Positions 42,104 to 53,853 of a stretch of DNA of 64,000 nt are shown here, in pieces. Source of the stretch: Pictodentalium vernedei. Lineage: Eukaryota > Mollusca > Scaphopoda > Dentaliida > Dentaliidae. The DNA is taken from contig CM062290.1 of the NCBI GenBank assembly GCA_031216915.1, forward strand, positions 165,022,453 through 165,086,452, given 5' to 3'. The position numbers were made by a program, and so were the translations under genes. The notes under the pieces are model-generated. The model did not search any database and was not told the DNA's origin. It saw only the letters and a program-made list of their open reading frames with translations. Numbering within the stretch: the first letter of the stretch is position 1; the number at the start of each line of letters is the position of its first letter.

Positions 42104-43948
42104 AAATGAAAGTGTCAATGACACTGTAACTTAACTTGTCTGTGTGTTGTGTTTGATGAAAAGGATAATGTTCAATGTTTATGAAAGGATTATGAAATAA
42201 GACAAGAATTGTGATAATTGGGAATACGTTAATTTCTGTTCCATGTATGCTATGTTTTCAATAAAAATAATATGAGGTGTAGACTGTACTAAAGAATTGA
42301 GGGGTGGGTTAATGTGGCCCTCACAGTTAACGTTTGTCAACGAAAGTTACCAAATTACAGTGAAATTATTCCAAAACGAGTCATCCTTTCAAGTTACAAT
42401 AAAATCCCTTCATAAATATGACCTGTAGACTGTGCTAAAGGTTTTTGGGCTTTGGGCCTGTGTAACCATCACGGCTGACCGATCGCAACCAAAAGGGGAC
42501 ATCGTCATTTAGACATTATACCGAGTCATCCTACCAAGTTACAATGAAATCCCTCATAAATATGACCTGTAGTCTGTGCTAGTTTTTCGGGTTTTTGGCT
42601 CGGGCAGCCGTCATGGTTAATGATCATGACCAAAAGGGGACGTTCTCATCTAGGCATTATCTGGAGTCATCCAAGTTACAATGAAATCCCTTCATAAATA
42701 TGACCTGTAGACTGTGCTAAAGGTTTACAGGCTTCAGGCTCCTGTAGCCATCACAGTTGACCAATTGCGACCAAAAGGGGACTTTATCACCTAGGCATTA
42801 TATGGAGTCAACCTACCAAGTTACAATGAAATCCCTACATAAATTTGACCTGTAGACTGTGCTAATGGTGTTTTTGGAACGGGCAGCCGTCACGGCTGAA
42901 TGATCGCGACCAAATCGGGACGTTCTAATCTAGACATTATCTGGAGTCATCCTACCAAGTTACAATGAAATCCCTTCATAAATATGACTTGTAGACTGTG
43001 CTAAAGGTTTTCGGGTCCCTGTAGCCATCACAGTTGACCAATCGCGACCAAAAGGGGACGTTCTCATCTAGACATTATATGGACTCAACCTACCAAGTTA
43101 CAATGAAATTCCTCCATAAATATGACCTGTAGACTGTGCTAAAGGTTTTTGGGTTTTGAGCTCGGGCAGACATCACAGTTGACAGATCGCAACCAAATGG
43201 GAAAGTTCTCATCTAGACATCATACGGTGTCATCCTATCAAGTTACAATGAAATCCCTCCATATTAAATATGACCTGTAGACTGTGTTGAAAGTTTTGGG
43301 GTTTCAGGCTTGGGCAGTCGTCAAGATGACAGATCATGACCAAAAGGGGATGTTCTCATCTAGATTTTATATGGAGGCATCCTACCAGGTTACAATGAAA
43401 TCCCTTCATAAATACAACCTGTAGACTGTGCTAATGGTTTTCGGGTTTTGGGCTCTGGCAGCCATCACAGTTGACAGATCGCAACCAAATGGGAAAGTTC
43501 TCATCTAGACATCATACGGTGTCATCCTATCAAGTTACAATGAAATCCCTCCATATTAAATATGACCTGTAGACTGTGTTGAAAGTTTTGGGGTTTCAGG
43601 CTTGGGCAGTCGTCAAGATGACAGATCATGACCAAAAGGGGACGTTCTCATCTAGATTTTATATAGAGGCATCCTACCAGGTTACAATGAAATCCCTTCA
43701 TAAATACAACCTGTAGACTGTGCTAATGGTTTTCGGGTTTTGGGCTCGGGCAGCCATCACAGTTGACCGATCGCGACCAAAGGGGACGTTCTCATCTAGA
43801 CATGACCTCAAACCTGCATATGAAATTTCATGACGACCACACAAAAACTACAGGGTGTAGCCTGTGCTAAAGGAAAATTTGAACAGACTCACAGACTTCC
43901 GCACGTGTGATGGCAATAGCTTATCTTGACTTTGTCAAGTTAAGCTAA
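42104..43948. mobile_element. Helentron-like element, family C, copy 1
   Basis: Palindrome AGTGTCAATGACACT (42111-42125), then TAACTTAACTTG (42127-42138). Core of about eleven units of roughly 140-160 bp with GACCTGTAGACTGTGCTAA, CAAGTTACAATGAAATCCCT and AAAGGGGACGTTCTCATCTA. Right hairpin GCTTATCTTGACTTTGTCAA with CAAGTTAAGCTAA, which ends CTAA at 43945-43948. Within the core a segment of about 300 bp (43165-43465) is repeated almost exactly at 43465-43765, a recent expansion. Confidence 0.8.
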
Positions 43949-43990
43949 AAATGATAATGTAGAAACAAGGTTTTTTTTAACTGGTTGAGT

Positions 43991-44065
43991 GGGGCGTGGT
44001 GGCTCAGTTGGTAGAGGTGCAGGCTGCAAGCCAAGAGGTCCTCGGTTCGAATCCCAGCACAGGGT
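43991..44065 (+). repeat. tRNA-like SINE head, degenerate
   Basis: TGGCTCAGTTGG (44000-44011) matches a Pol III A box and GGTTCGAATCC (44044-44054) a B box, 32 bases apart as in tRNAs. The acceptor stem does not pair well, and the anticodon stem-loop around GGCTGCAAGCC is not canonical, so a functional tRNA is unlikely. Downstream CAGGGTTTCTCTGGTCATTG would be the SINE body. It starts 10 bases after a CTGG-type MITE left end. Confidence 0.6.
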
Positions 44066-44109
44066 TTCTCTGGTCATTGAAATAAGTATAATTTGGGCAC
44101 TTTTATTAA

Positions 44110-44266
44110 TCATCTTTTCCCTCTGTAAATTGAATGGATTTCTTCACCAATAATTTCTAGTGTCATATTCAAATTAATTTTTCATCGAATCTAGTCATGG
44201 CTGTTGTGAAGCAGCCATGACTAGATTTGATGAAAAATATTCTGAAAATACTCAGCGGTTAAAGAG
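44110..44266. mobile_element. TTAA-flanked MITE, decayed
   Basis: TTAA at 44106-44109 and 44267-44270. Inside is a strong hairpin with arms TTTTCATCGAATCTAGTCAT and ATGACTAGATTTGATGAAAA. Terminal complementarity is weak. Confidence 0.5.
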
Positions 44267-44368
44267 TTAATCAAATCGAATCGAATCAAATTTAACTTAT
44301 TCAATGGTTTAATTCCTAGTTACATTTTGGGAAACATTTCCTACTGACATCAGTGTCTAGAGGGTTAA

Positions 44369-44612
44369 CCCTTTACCTAACATGAAAAGCCGACGACACT
44401 TGCAAAAATAATTCTTGAATAACTATTTTTTTTTATTTTTTGTCTCAAAAACATAGGTTATGACCCCTCGTTGGAACGAGCTCGACGAGCTCGTTCCAAC
44501 GAGGGGTCATAACCTATGTTTTTGAGACAAAAAATGAAAAAAATAGTGAAAATTAATTGGCGATTTTTGAGAATAGTGCTGGCCGGTTTTGGCCGTTACG
44601 TTAGGTAAAGGG
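44369..44612. mobile_element. piggyBac-like MITE, 244 bp
   Basis: CCCTTTACCTAACATGAAAA to ACGTTAGGTAAAGGG with TTAA at 44365-44368 and 44613-44616. Near-identical to 1752-1995 across its full length, including the central hairpin around GAGCTCGACGAGCTC. Confidence 0.87.
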
Positions 44613-44616
44613 TTAA

Positions 44617-44765
44617 GGTCAATTTTGCATCTAGGTCTATATTGTGACCACAAAAATGTAAATACTCATGTTTAGCCAATCATTTAAACCCATGCTTCCC
44701 ATTTTAAAGGAATTCAACCACAGGCAAAGTAAAGAAGAACTTGTTTACCACACTGAGCAAGCACT
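44617..44765 (-). mobile_element. S2 fragment
   Basis: TGTTTAGCCAATCATTTAAA, ATGCTTCCCATTTTAAAGGA and ACTTGTTTACCACACTGAGC match internal S2 segments. Confidence 0.5.
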
Positions 44766-45328
44766 ACACACTACAGCGATGATAATGGGGGCTAAATAGA
44801 AGCATCAAACGCTCAACCAGATAAAATAAAGTAATAAAGTAAAGTAAAGCTCAAGGATTCAACCAGAAACAGTATAACATTTCAACAGCAATGGATATCT
44901 TCATTTCAATAAAACACTTCCTGCATAAAATTGTTCTCTGACACTTGTTTACGTGTTTGTGGACGTTCTCCAAATAAATATGTGCAAGGATATATCTTGA
45001 TCTAGAAATGAGTCCATTAAATGTACATACCAAGTAGATAAACGACACATCAGAAAATAAATATGGCCTTTTAACACCTTGCAAAGGAACAAACACATCC
45101 AATAACACACAAATATACAAATGCTATGGAATGGACATCCCTAACCACCCAAGCCCACAAAAACATATTACAATTACAGGCAATGAGAAAAGTATTTTCG
45201 AGAAATATTTACATGAAAGCTGTGTAGTCATCAGAAATTTGTACATAATAAAATCTGAAAATAATTCAATGAACACTTTTCTCAGCAACTTGATGACATA
45301 TGGATGACTAATCGGCAAGTGAGAAAAA
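44766..45328. other. Unassigned AT-rich DNA
   Basis: Two chance minus-strand frames, no supported feature. Confidence 0.4.
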
Positions 45329-46756
45329 AATGAAAGTGTCAGTGACACTGTAGCTTAACTTGTGTGTTGTGTTTGATGAAAAGGATAATGTTCAATTTTT
45401 ATGAAAGGATTATGAAATAAGACAAGAATTGTGATAATTGGGAATATGTTCATTTCGGTTCCCTGTATGCTATGTTTTTGATAAAAATAATATGAGGTGT
45501 ACACTGTACTAAAGAGCTGAGGGGTGGGTTAATATGACCTCACAGTTAATGTATGTGGGCCTCACAGTTAACGTATATCAACGAAAGTTACCAAGTTACA
45601 GTGAAATTATTCCAAAACGAGTCATCCTATCAAGTTACATTGAAATCCCTTCATAAATATGGCCTGTAGACTGTGCTAAAGGTTTTCGGGCTTCGGGCTC
45701 CTGTAGCCGTCAGTTTCCTAATTGCGTCCGAAGGGGATGTTCTCATCTAGACATTGTATGAAGTCAACCTACAAAGTTACAATGAAATCCCTTCATAAAT
45801 ATGACCTGTAGACTGTGCTAAAGGTTTTTGGGCTTTGGGCTCGGGCAGCCATCATGGTTGAATGATCGCAACCAAAAGGGGACATTCTCATCTGGGCATC
45901 ATCTGGAGTGATCCTACAAAGTTACAATGAAATCCCTTTATAAATATGACCTGTAGACTGTGCTCAAGGTTTTCAGGCTTCGGGCCCCTGAAGCCGTCAC
46001 AGTTGACCAATCATGACCAAAAGGGGATGTCATCATCTAGACATTATATGGAGTCAAACTAACAGGTTACAATGAAATCTTTCCATAAATATGACCTATA
46101 GACTATGCTAAAGGTTTTGACCTCAGGCAGCCATCAAGGCTGAATGATCGCAACCAAAAGGGGATGTTCTCATCTAGACATTATTTGGAGTCATCCTACC
46201 AAGCTACAATGAAATCCCTTCATAATTATGACTTGTAGACTGTTCTAAAGGTTTTCAGGCTTCGGGCCCCGGTAACCGTCACAGTTGCCCAAAAGGGGAC
46301 GTTCTCATCCAGACATTGTATGAAGTCAACCTACCAAGTTAAAATGAAATCTCTTCATAAATATGACCTGCAGACTGTGCTCAAGGTTTTCAGGCTTCAG
46401 ACTCGGGCAGCCATCATGGTTGAATGATCGCAACCAAAGGGGACAATCTCATCTGAGCATCATGTGGAGTGATCCTACGAAGTTACAATGAAATCCCTTC
46501 ATAAATACGACCTGTAGACTGTGCTAATGGTTTTCAGGTTTTGGGCTCGGGCAGCCATACTGGTCGACCGATCGTGACCAAAAGGGGATGTTCTCATCTA
46601 GACATGACCCCAAACCTATAAGAAATTTTGTGACGATCAGACAAGAACTGCAGGGTCTAGCCTGTTCTAAAGGAAAATGTGAACAGACTCACAGACTAAC
46701 AGACTTCCGCACACATGATGGCAATAGCTTATCTTGACTTTGTCAAGTTAAGCTAA
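45329..46756. mobile_element. Helentron-like element, family C, copy 2
   Basis: Palindrome AGTGTCAGTGACACT (45335-45349), TAGCTTAACTTG (45351-45362). Core about nine units. Right CAAGTTAAGCTA (46744-46755), an exact 12-bp complement, ending CTAA. Runs straight into family B sequence. Confidence 0.8.
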
Positions 46757-48361
46757 AAACTGATTGCACCAATTTTGGTACAAAATGGCTGCTGGTGGCC
46801 ATCTTGAATTTTGGACCGCACCCAAAAACATTCGTTCTCATCCCACGGTGATAATAAAGGTATCCAAGAAGTTTCGTAAAGATCGGTTCATAAATACGGC
46901 CTCTAGCCTGAGCCGTATAGAAGTTGTGTACAAAAAACTGACTCGACCTAAATTTGGTACAAAATGGCCACTGGCAGCCATCTTGAATTTTGGACTGCAC
47001 TCAGAAACACTCGTTCTCATCCCAAGGTGATAACAAAGGTACCCAAGAAGTTTTGTGAAGATCGGTTGATAAATACAGCCTCTAGCCCGAGCGGTATTGA
47101 CATGTGCACTTACAGAGTATAAGTAGCACTAAATAAATCAAAATTCATCTAATTTGCATAATTTCTGCATGAGAAAAAAACCCTTTACTGTATGTGATGT
47201 ATTCCATTTTACTAAACATTCATACAAAAATTTATTCAAATCAGAACTTTCATACAGAAGTTCTGTACAAAAGGCTGATTGCACTAATTTTGGTACAAAA
47301 TGGCTGCTGGTGGCCATCTTGAATTTCGGACCACACCCAAAAACACTCGTTCTCATCCCATGGTGATAACAAAGGTACCCAAGAAGTTTCATAAAGATCG
47401 GTTCATAAATACGGCCTCTAGCCTGAGCCGTATAGAAGTTGTGTACAAAAAACTGATTAGACCTAATTTCGTTACAAAATGGCCACTGGCAGCCATCTTG
47501 AATTTTGGACCACACTCAGAAACACTCATTCTCATCCCAAGGTGATAACAGAGGTACCCAAGAAGTTTTGTGAAGATCGGTTGATAAATACAGCCTCTAG
47601 CCCGAGCCGTATTGACATGTGTACTTACTGTGTGTAAGTAAGTAGCACTGAAAAAATCAAAGTTCATCTAATTTGCATAATTTCTGCACGAGAAAAAAAC
47701 CTGTATTATATGTGATGTATCCCATAGTACTAAACATTCAAACAAAAATTTTTTCAAATCAGCGCTTTCATATGGAAGTTCTGTGCAAAAATCCACTTGC
47801 ACCTAATTTTGTACAAAATGGCTGCCATCAGCCATCTTGAATTTCGGACCGCACCCGAAAACAATCGTTCTCGTCCCACGGTGATACCAAAGGTACCCAA
47901 GAAGTTTCGTAAAGATTGGTTTATAAATACGGCCTCTAGCCCGAGCCGTATTGGCATTTGTACTTACAGTGCTGAAAGTAAGACAAAAATACATCAAAGT
48001 TCATCTAATTTGCATGATTTACGTTCAAGAAGAAAACCTGTATTATATGCGATGTATCCCATGGTACTAAACATTCATACAAAAAATTATTCAAATCAGC
48101 GCTTTCATATGGAAGTTCTGCGCAAAAATCTGCTTGCACCTAAGTCTGTACAAAATGGCCGCCAGCGGCCAACTTGAATTTCGGATCGGACCCCAAAACA
48201 CTCGTTCTCGTCCCACAGTCATAACAAAGGTACCCAAGAAGTTTCGTAAAGATCGGTTCATAAATACGGCCTCTAGCCCAAGCCGTATTGAATTGCTGAC
48301 GGACAGACGGACGAATGGCCATGGCATAAGCTCAAATTTGGCTTCGCCAAAGTCGAGCTAA
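46757..48361. mobile_element. Helentron-like element, family B, copy lacking its left end
   Basis: Begins inside a B unit (CTGATTGCACCAATTTTGGT) immediately after C copy 2. Core units have CATCTTGAATTTTGGACC, ATAAATACGGCCTCTAGCC and CATAATTTCTGCA. Ends GACGGACAGACGGACG, then GCTCAAATTTGGCTTCGCCA and CGAGCTAA. No B left palindrome upstream of C. Confidence 0.7.
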
Positions 48362-48459
48362 AAATGAATCAAATGGTTCATCAACACTACAAAGGAATGA
48401 AGTCATGAGAGACAAATTTTATAGAACTAGGGACATGGCTTGAACAAACTTGAATCTTA

Positions 48460-48479
48460 CCCCCCCCCCCCCCCCCCCC
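48460..48479. repeat. Poly-C run, 20 bases
   Basis: Expanded C tract in a D unit after TTGAATCTTA. Confidence 0.95.
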
Positions 48480-50213
48480 TCCTCCCCTAAGGATGCTGCA
48501 TACCAAATATCAAAAGCATTCATCTGCTGGATCTGAAGAAGAAAATTTTTAAAGAAAATTCCTCATTTTGAACTAAGTTATCATTTGGGCTCCCACAGTG
48601 AACCCAAATATGAACCCAAGGACTTGGCTTTAACAAACTTGAATCTCACCCCCCTAAGAATGCTACACACCACATATCAAAACATTCCGACTGCAGGATC
48701 TGAGAAGAATTTGTTAAAGAAAATTCCTCATTTCGAACTAAGTTACAATTCAAGCTCCCACAGTGAGCCCAAATATGGACCTAGGGATATGGCTTCAACA
48801 AACTTGAATCCCCCCCCCACCCCCCAGGATGCTGCATACCAAATATCAAAACATTCTGACTGCTGGATCTGAAGAAGAAGATTTTTAAAGAAAATTCCTC
48901 ACTTTGAACTAAGTTATCATTCGGGCTCCCACAGTGAGCCCAAATATGGACCTAGGGACATGGTTTGAACAAACTTGAATCTCAAACCCCTAAAGATGCT
49001 GCATACCAAATATCAAAACATTCTGGCCGCTGGATCTGAAGAAGAAGATTTTTAAAGAAAATTCCTCACTTTGAACTAAGTTCGGGCTACCACAGTGAGC
49101 CCAAATATGAACCCAGGGACTTGGCTTGAACAAACTTGAATCTCACCCCCCTAAGCATGCTGCATACCAAATATCCAAAGATTCTGCCTGCTGGATCTGG
49201 AGAAGATTTTTTAAGAAATTTGTCTGAAGTTCACTAAGTTCGATTTCGGGCTTCTATACCGAGCCCAAATGTGAATCCAGGGGGCCGATTTGAACAAACT
49301 TGAATCAGATCCACCCCACAATGTTGCATACCAAATATCAAAAGATTCTGACTGCTGGATCTGGAGAAGAAGATTTTTTAAGAAATTTGCCTGAAATGCA
49401 CTAAGTTCGAATTTGGGCTTCTATACTGAGCCCAAATATGAATCCAGGGGGCCGATTTGAACAAACTTGAATCAGATCCACCCCACAATGTTGCATACCA
49501 AATATCAAAAGATTCTGCCTGCTGGATCTTGAGAAGAAGATTTTGAAAGAAATTTGCCTGAAATGCACCAAGTTCAAATTTGGGCTCCTATACTGAGCCC
49601 AAATATGAATCCAGGGGGCCGATTTGAACAAACTTGAATCAGATCCACCCCACAATGTTGCATACCAAATATCCAAAGATTCTGCCTGCTGGATCTGGAG
49701 AAGATTTTTAAGAAATTTGCCTGAAATGCACCAAGTTCAAATTTGGGCTCCTATACTGAGCCCAAATATGAATCCAGGGGGCCGATTTGAACAAACTTGA
49801 ATCAGATCCACCCCACAATGTTGCATACCAAATATCCAAAGATTCTGCCTGCTGGATCTGGAAAAGATTTTTAAGAAATTTGCCTGAAATGCACTAAGTT
49901 CAAATTTAGGCTTCTATAGTGAGCCCAAATATCAATCCAGGGGACCGATTTGAACAAACTTGAATCAGACCCATACCAAGATGCTGCATACCAAGTATCA
50001 AAAGATTCTGCCCACTGGTTCTGGAGAAGAAGATTTTTTAATAATTTTTCTATAATTCATATGGTACTATCAGAGTTATGCCCCATACAGAGCCCCCATG
50101 GGACGTGGCCATTTCATTTGAACAAACATAAATTGCTATATAGTAATGAATATTCACATGAAGTTTCGTGAAAATCGGACCAGTGGTTTCAGAGGAGAAG
50201 TCGTTTGAACAAG

Positions 50214-51002
50214 TGTTTGACCACCGAGGTGGTATTAGTCCCCTGCGGCGCTTTTGTGACATAAGGTGTTTTTGTCACAGAAGACACTAGAGTATATAAG
50301 CATCTTGGATTTTGAAAAAAAAATATTGAGCATGCATAATCCCCTCACAACCCTTTATCCATGTACCATATATGAAAGGCGTAGCTTAAACCATGTTGAA
50401 GGGAGGGGTGGTAACATAAAATAGAGAAAAAAGCTTAAAAAACACAACAAAAATGGCCACCATTCTGCCATCTTGGATTTTGAAAAATAAATATCGACTG
50501 TGCATCATCCCCTCAGAACCATTTATCCATGTACCAAATATGAAAGGTGTAGCTTGAAGCATATTAGAGGGAGAGGTGGTAACATAAAAACAGACAGAAA
50601 GACAGACAGATGTTAGATTTTGAAAAAAAAATATTGAGCGAGCATAATCCCCTCACAACCCCTTTATCCATGTACCATATATGAAAAGTGCAGCTTGAAC
50701 CATGTTGGCGTGAGGGGTGGTAACATAAAATAGAGAAAAAAGCTTAAAAAACACAACAAAAATGGCCGCCATGACGCCATCTTGGATTTTGAAGAAAAAA
50801 TATTGAACGTGCATCATCCCCTCCCCACCCTCTATCCATGTGCCAAATATGAAAGGTGTAGCTTAAAGCATGTTGGAGGGAGAGGTGGTAACATAAAAAA
50901 CAGACAGACAGAAGGACAGACAGACAGACAGACAGACAGACAGATGGACAGACGGACGGAGTGCAATCCTATAGTCCCCTTACGGTTCCCGTAGGGGACT
51001 AA
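50214..51002. mobile_element. Helentron-like element, family E
   Basis: Palindrome CCACCGAGGTGG (50221-50232), then TTAGTCCCCT (50235-50244). Core of four units of about 140-170 bp (CATCTTGGATTTTGAAAA, TTTATCCATGTACCA, GGAGGGAGAGGTGGTAACAT). CAGACAGACAGA and GACGGACGGA stretch. Right AGGGGACTAA (50993-51002), an exact complement, in hairpin TAGTCCCCTTACGGTTCCCG. Confidence 0.8.
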
Positions 51003-51335
51003 AAATGTTCACGACGCCGGACGGCCGGTGATAAGTTAAGCTCCCTTCAGTGAGCTAAAAATTAAACAAGAGCAACGCTAATGCGTGTGCTAATGCCTCC
51101 GAAGGTAGCAAAGTTGGACTTGCATGTAAATAAATAACTTCTGAATGTTTGAAGAGAATTGGTTCATCCAAACAACGTTGAATGAATGGAATTAAAAAAC
51201 ACTATGATTCTTGTGTCATCTATATTTATATGAATATATCGATATGTAGTAGGTTAAAGTGACATGCAAACCTGCCCCGCAAACACTGGGCAGTACAGAA
51301 ATAGTGGACTAGAAAAAATTGGGATAGTGGACTAA

Positions 51336-52735
51336 AACAAGAGGCTCCAAGGAGCCTTAATTGCTCACCAGCCAAAGTGGTTCAAAGAAGTATTTGGGGT
51401 CATTCAGTTAGACATGGTTCATCAACACTACAAAGGAATGAAGTCATGAGAGACAAATTTTATGGAACTAGGGACATGGCTTGAACAAACTTGAATCTTA
51501 CCCCCCAAGGATGCTGCATACCAAATATCAAAAGCATTCATCTGCTGGATCTGAAGAAGAAGATTTTTAAAGAAAATTCCTTATTTTGAACTAAGTTATC
51601 ATTCGGGCTCCCATAGTGAGCCCCAAATATGAACCCAGGGACTTGGCTTGAATAAACTTGAATCTCACACCCTAAGGATGCTGCGTGCCAAATATCAAAG
51701 CATTCTGACTGATGAATCTGAAGAAGATTTTTAAAGAAAAATTCCTCATATTGACTAAGTTATAATTCGGGCTCCCACAGGGAGCCCAAATATGGACCCA
51801 GGGACTTGGCTATAACAAACTTGAATCTCACCCCCCCCCCCCCCCCCCCCCCCCCCCCTCAGGATGCTACACACCACAAATCAAAACATTCCAACTGCTG
51901 GATCTGAAGAAGATTTTTAAAGAAAATTCCTCATTTCGAACTAAGTTACAATTCAAGCGCCCACAGTGAGCCCAAATATGGACCTAGGGACATGGGTTGA
52001 ACAAACTTGAATCTCACCCCCCAAGGATGCTGCATACCAAATATCAAAACATTCCGACTGCTGGATCTGAAGAAGAAGATTTTTAAAGAAAATTTCTCAT
52101 TTTTAACTACCACAGTGAGCCCAAATATGAACCCAGGTACTTGGCTTGAACAAACTTGAATCTCACCCCCATAAGCATGCTGCATACCCAATATCAAAAG
52201 ATTCTGCCTGCTGGATCTTGTGAAGATTTTTAAAGAAATTTGCCTGAAATGCACTTAGTTCAAATTTGGGCTCCTATACTGAGACCAAATATGAACCCAG
52301 CAGGCTGATTTGAACAAAACTTGAATCAGAGAAAAAGATTTTTTAAGAAATTTGCCTGAAATGCACAAAGTTCGAATTTGGGCTTCTATAGTGAGCCCAA
52401 ATATGAATCCAGGGGGGCCGAGTTGATCAAACTTGAATCAGATCCACCCCATAATGCTGTATACCAAATATCAAATGATTCTGCCCACATGTGCAGGAGA
52501 AGATTTTTTAGTAATTTCTCTTATATACACAGAGTGCTATCGGAGTTATGCCCCCTACAGAGCCGCAAGTGGGCATGTCCATTTCATTTGAACAAACTTG
52601 AATTGACATATGGTAATGAACATCCATACCAAGCTTCGAGCAAATCGACCTAGCAGTTTCAGAGAAGAAGTCGTTTGAAAAATGTTCACGACGCCGGACG
52701 GCAAGTGATAAGTTTAGCTCCCTTCGGTGAGCTAA
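51336..52735. mobile_element. Helentron-like element, family D, complete copy
   Basis: Palindrome AGGCTCCAAGGAGCCT (51342-51357), then GCTCACC. Core units as in copy 1. Right ACGACGCCGGACGGCAAG, then AGCTCCCTTCGGTGAGCTAA (end 52735). Same family F sequence lies on both sides (GTAGTAGGTTAAAGTGACAT and GTAGTAGGTTAAAATGACAT). Confidence 0.75.
51831..51858. repeat. Poly-C run, 28 bases
   Basis: Expanded C tract in a D unit after TTGAATCTCA. Confidence 0.95.
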
Positions 52736-53601
52736 AAGAATCGTTCTGTAGTAGGTTAAAATGACATGCAATCTCCCCACCAAGCACTGGGCAGCACAGA
52801 AATAGTGGACTGAAAACAATTGGGCAGCACTTCCCCCATAGGCACTGGCCAGTAAGAATAAAGCTGAAATTGGCATCCATATTTATATGGTTATATTGAT
52901 ATGTAGTTTAAAATGACATGCAACCTCCCCTGCAAGCACTGGGCAGTTCAGAAATGGACTAAAAGAAAATCGGGCAGCACTTCCTCCATAGGCACTGTAC
53001 AGTAAGAATAAAGCTGAAATTGGGAAATTTGTGATTTTTTAAATCAAAAAGAGGAATAACTCTTGCAAGAATGGTCAGAGTGAACCTCCAAATCAAATTT
53101 GACCTGTATTTTGACATTAGTAATAAGCAAATAAAATTTGAAATCGATTGGTGTGGTGATACAATTTTAAACGGTCTGGAACCAAAATCACTATAATTCT
53201 TGTGTCATCCATATTTATATGGATATATTGATATGTAGAGGTTAAAATGTCATGCAACCTCCCCTGCAAGCACTGGGCCACAGAAAAATAATGAACTAAA
53301 AAAAATATTGGGCAGCACTTTCCCCTATAGACTATGGTACAATTTACCTTAGTCAGAAACAAAGGCCAAAAACAAACAGGGCCCATAACTCTACCAAACA
53401 TGAATGGACAAAATGCTAGGTACGGGGGCATCCGTTCCCTCAAGCTGCCCCATCACCATACCAGACATGTTAACCTTCCAAAATTTTTTTCAGGGAGATT
53501 GAAGAAAATTTTCAGGGAGATGACATGATTTTCAGGGAGATTTTTTTTTGCACGTAGAAGCCACGTGTGGATCAATTTTAAATACAAATTAATACCAAAC
53601 A

Positions 53602-53619
53602 CCCCCCCCCCCCCCCCCC
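53602..53619. repeat. Poly-C run, 18 bases
   Basis: Inside the hAT-like element. Confidence 0.95.
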
Positions 53620-53831
53620 ACCCCCACAGACATAACAGGAAACAGTCCAACAACAATACATCAAAGGAACATACGCCAACATTCTACTAACCGGTGGTGA
53701 GTGACCCAGACCTGTTAACCTCTCGAGGTGACTGTCAGTGAGATTTTGATGAGCTCCCAGTCAGACTCGGATGCTTGTCAGTGAGATTTTTGCACGTGGG
53801 CAGCACATCAATAATTTCCATGTTACCACCA

Positions 53832-53853
53832 CCCCCCCCCCCCCCCCCCCCCC
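53832..53853. repeat. Poly-C run, 22 bases, then CA repeat
   Basis: Followed by ACACACACACACA. Confidence 0.95.

Larger units (their letters stand above)
48366..51058. mobile_element. Helentron-like element, family D, copy 2, with E nested
   Basis: Lacks the left palindrome but starts with ATGGTTCATCAACACTACAA, the near-left sequence of the 51336 copy. Core units with GAGCCCAAATATGAATCCAG and CAACTTGAATC-type blocks. Right end ACGACGCCGGACGGCCGG, then AGCTCCCTTCAGTGAGCTAA. Element E interrupts it at 50214-51002. Confidence 0.75.

Noticed and set aside
43991..44065. Functional tRNA gene (possibly Cys-like)
   Set aside because: A and B boxes are good but acceptor and anticodon stems do not fold canonically; better explained as a SINE head.
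46743..47667. Minus-strand frames with a recurring IFTKLLGYLCYHRG peptide
   Set aside because: The same peptide arises in every family B copy from the 335-bp repeat unit; the frames break at random points.
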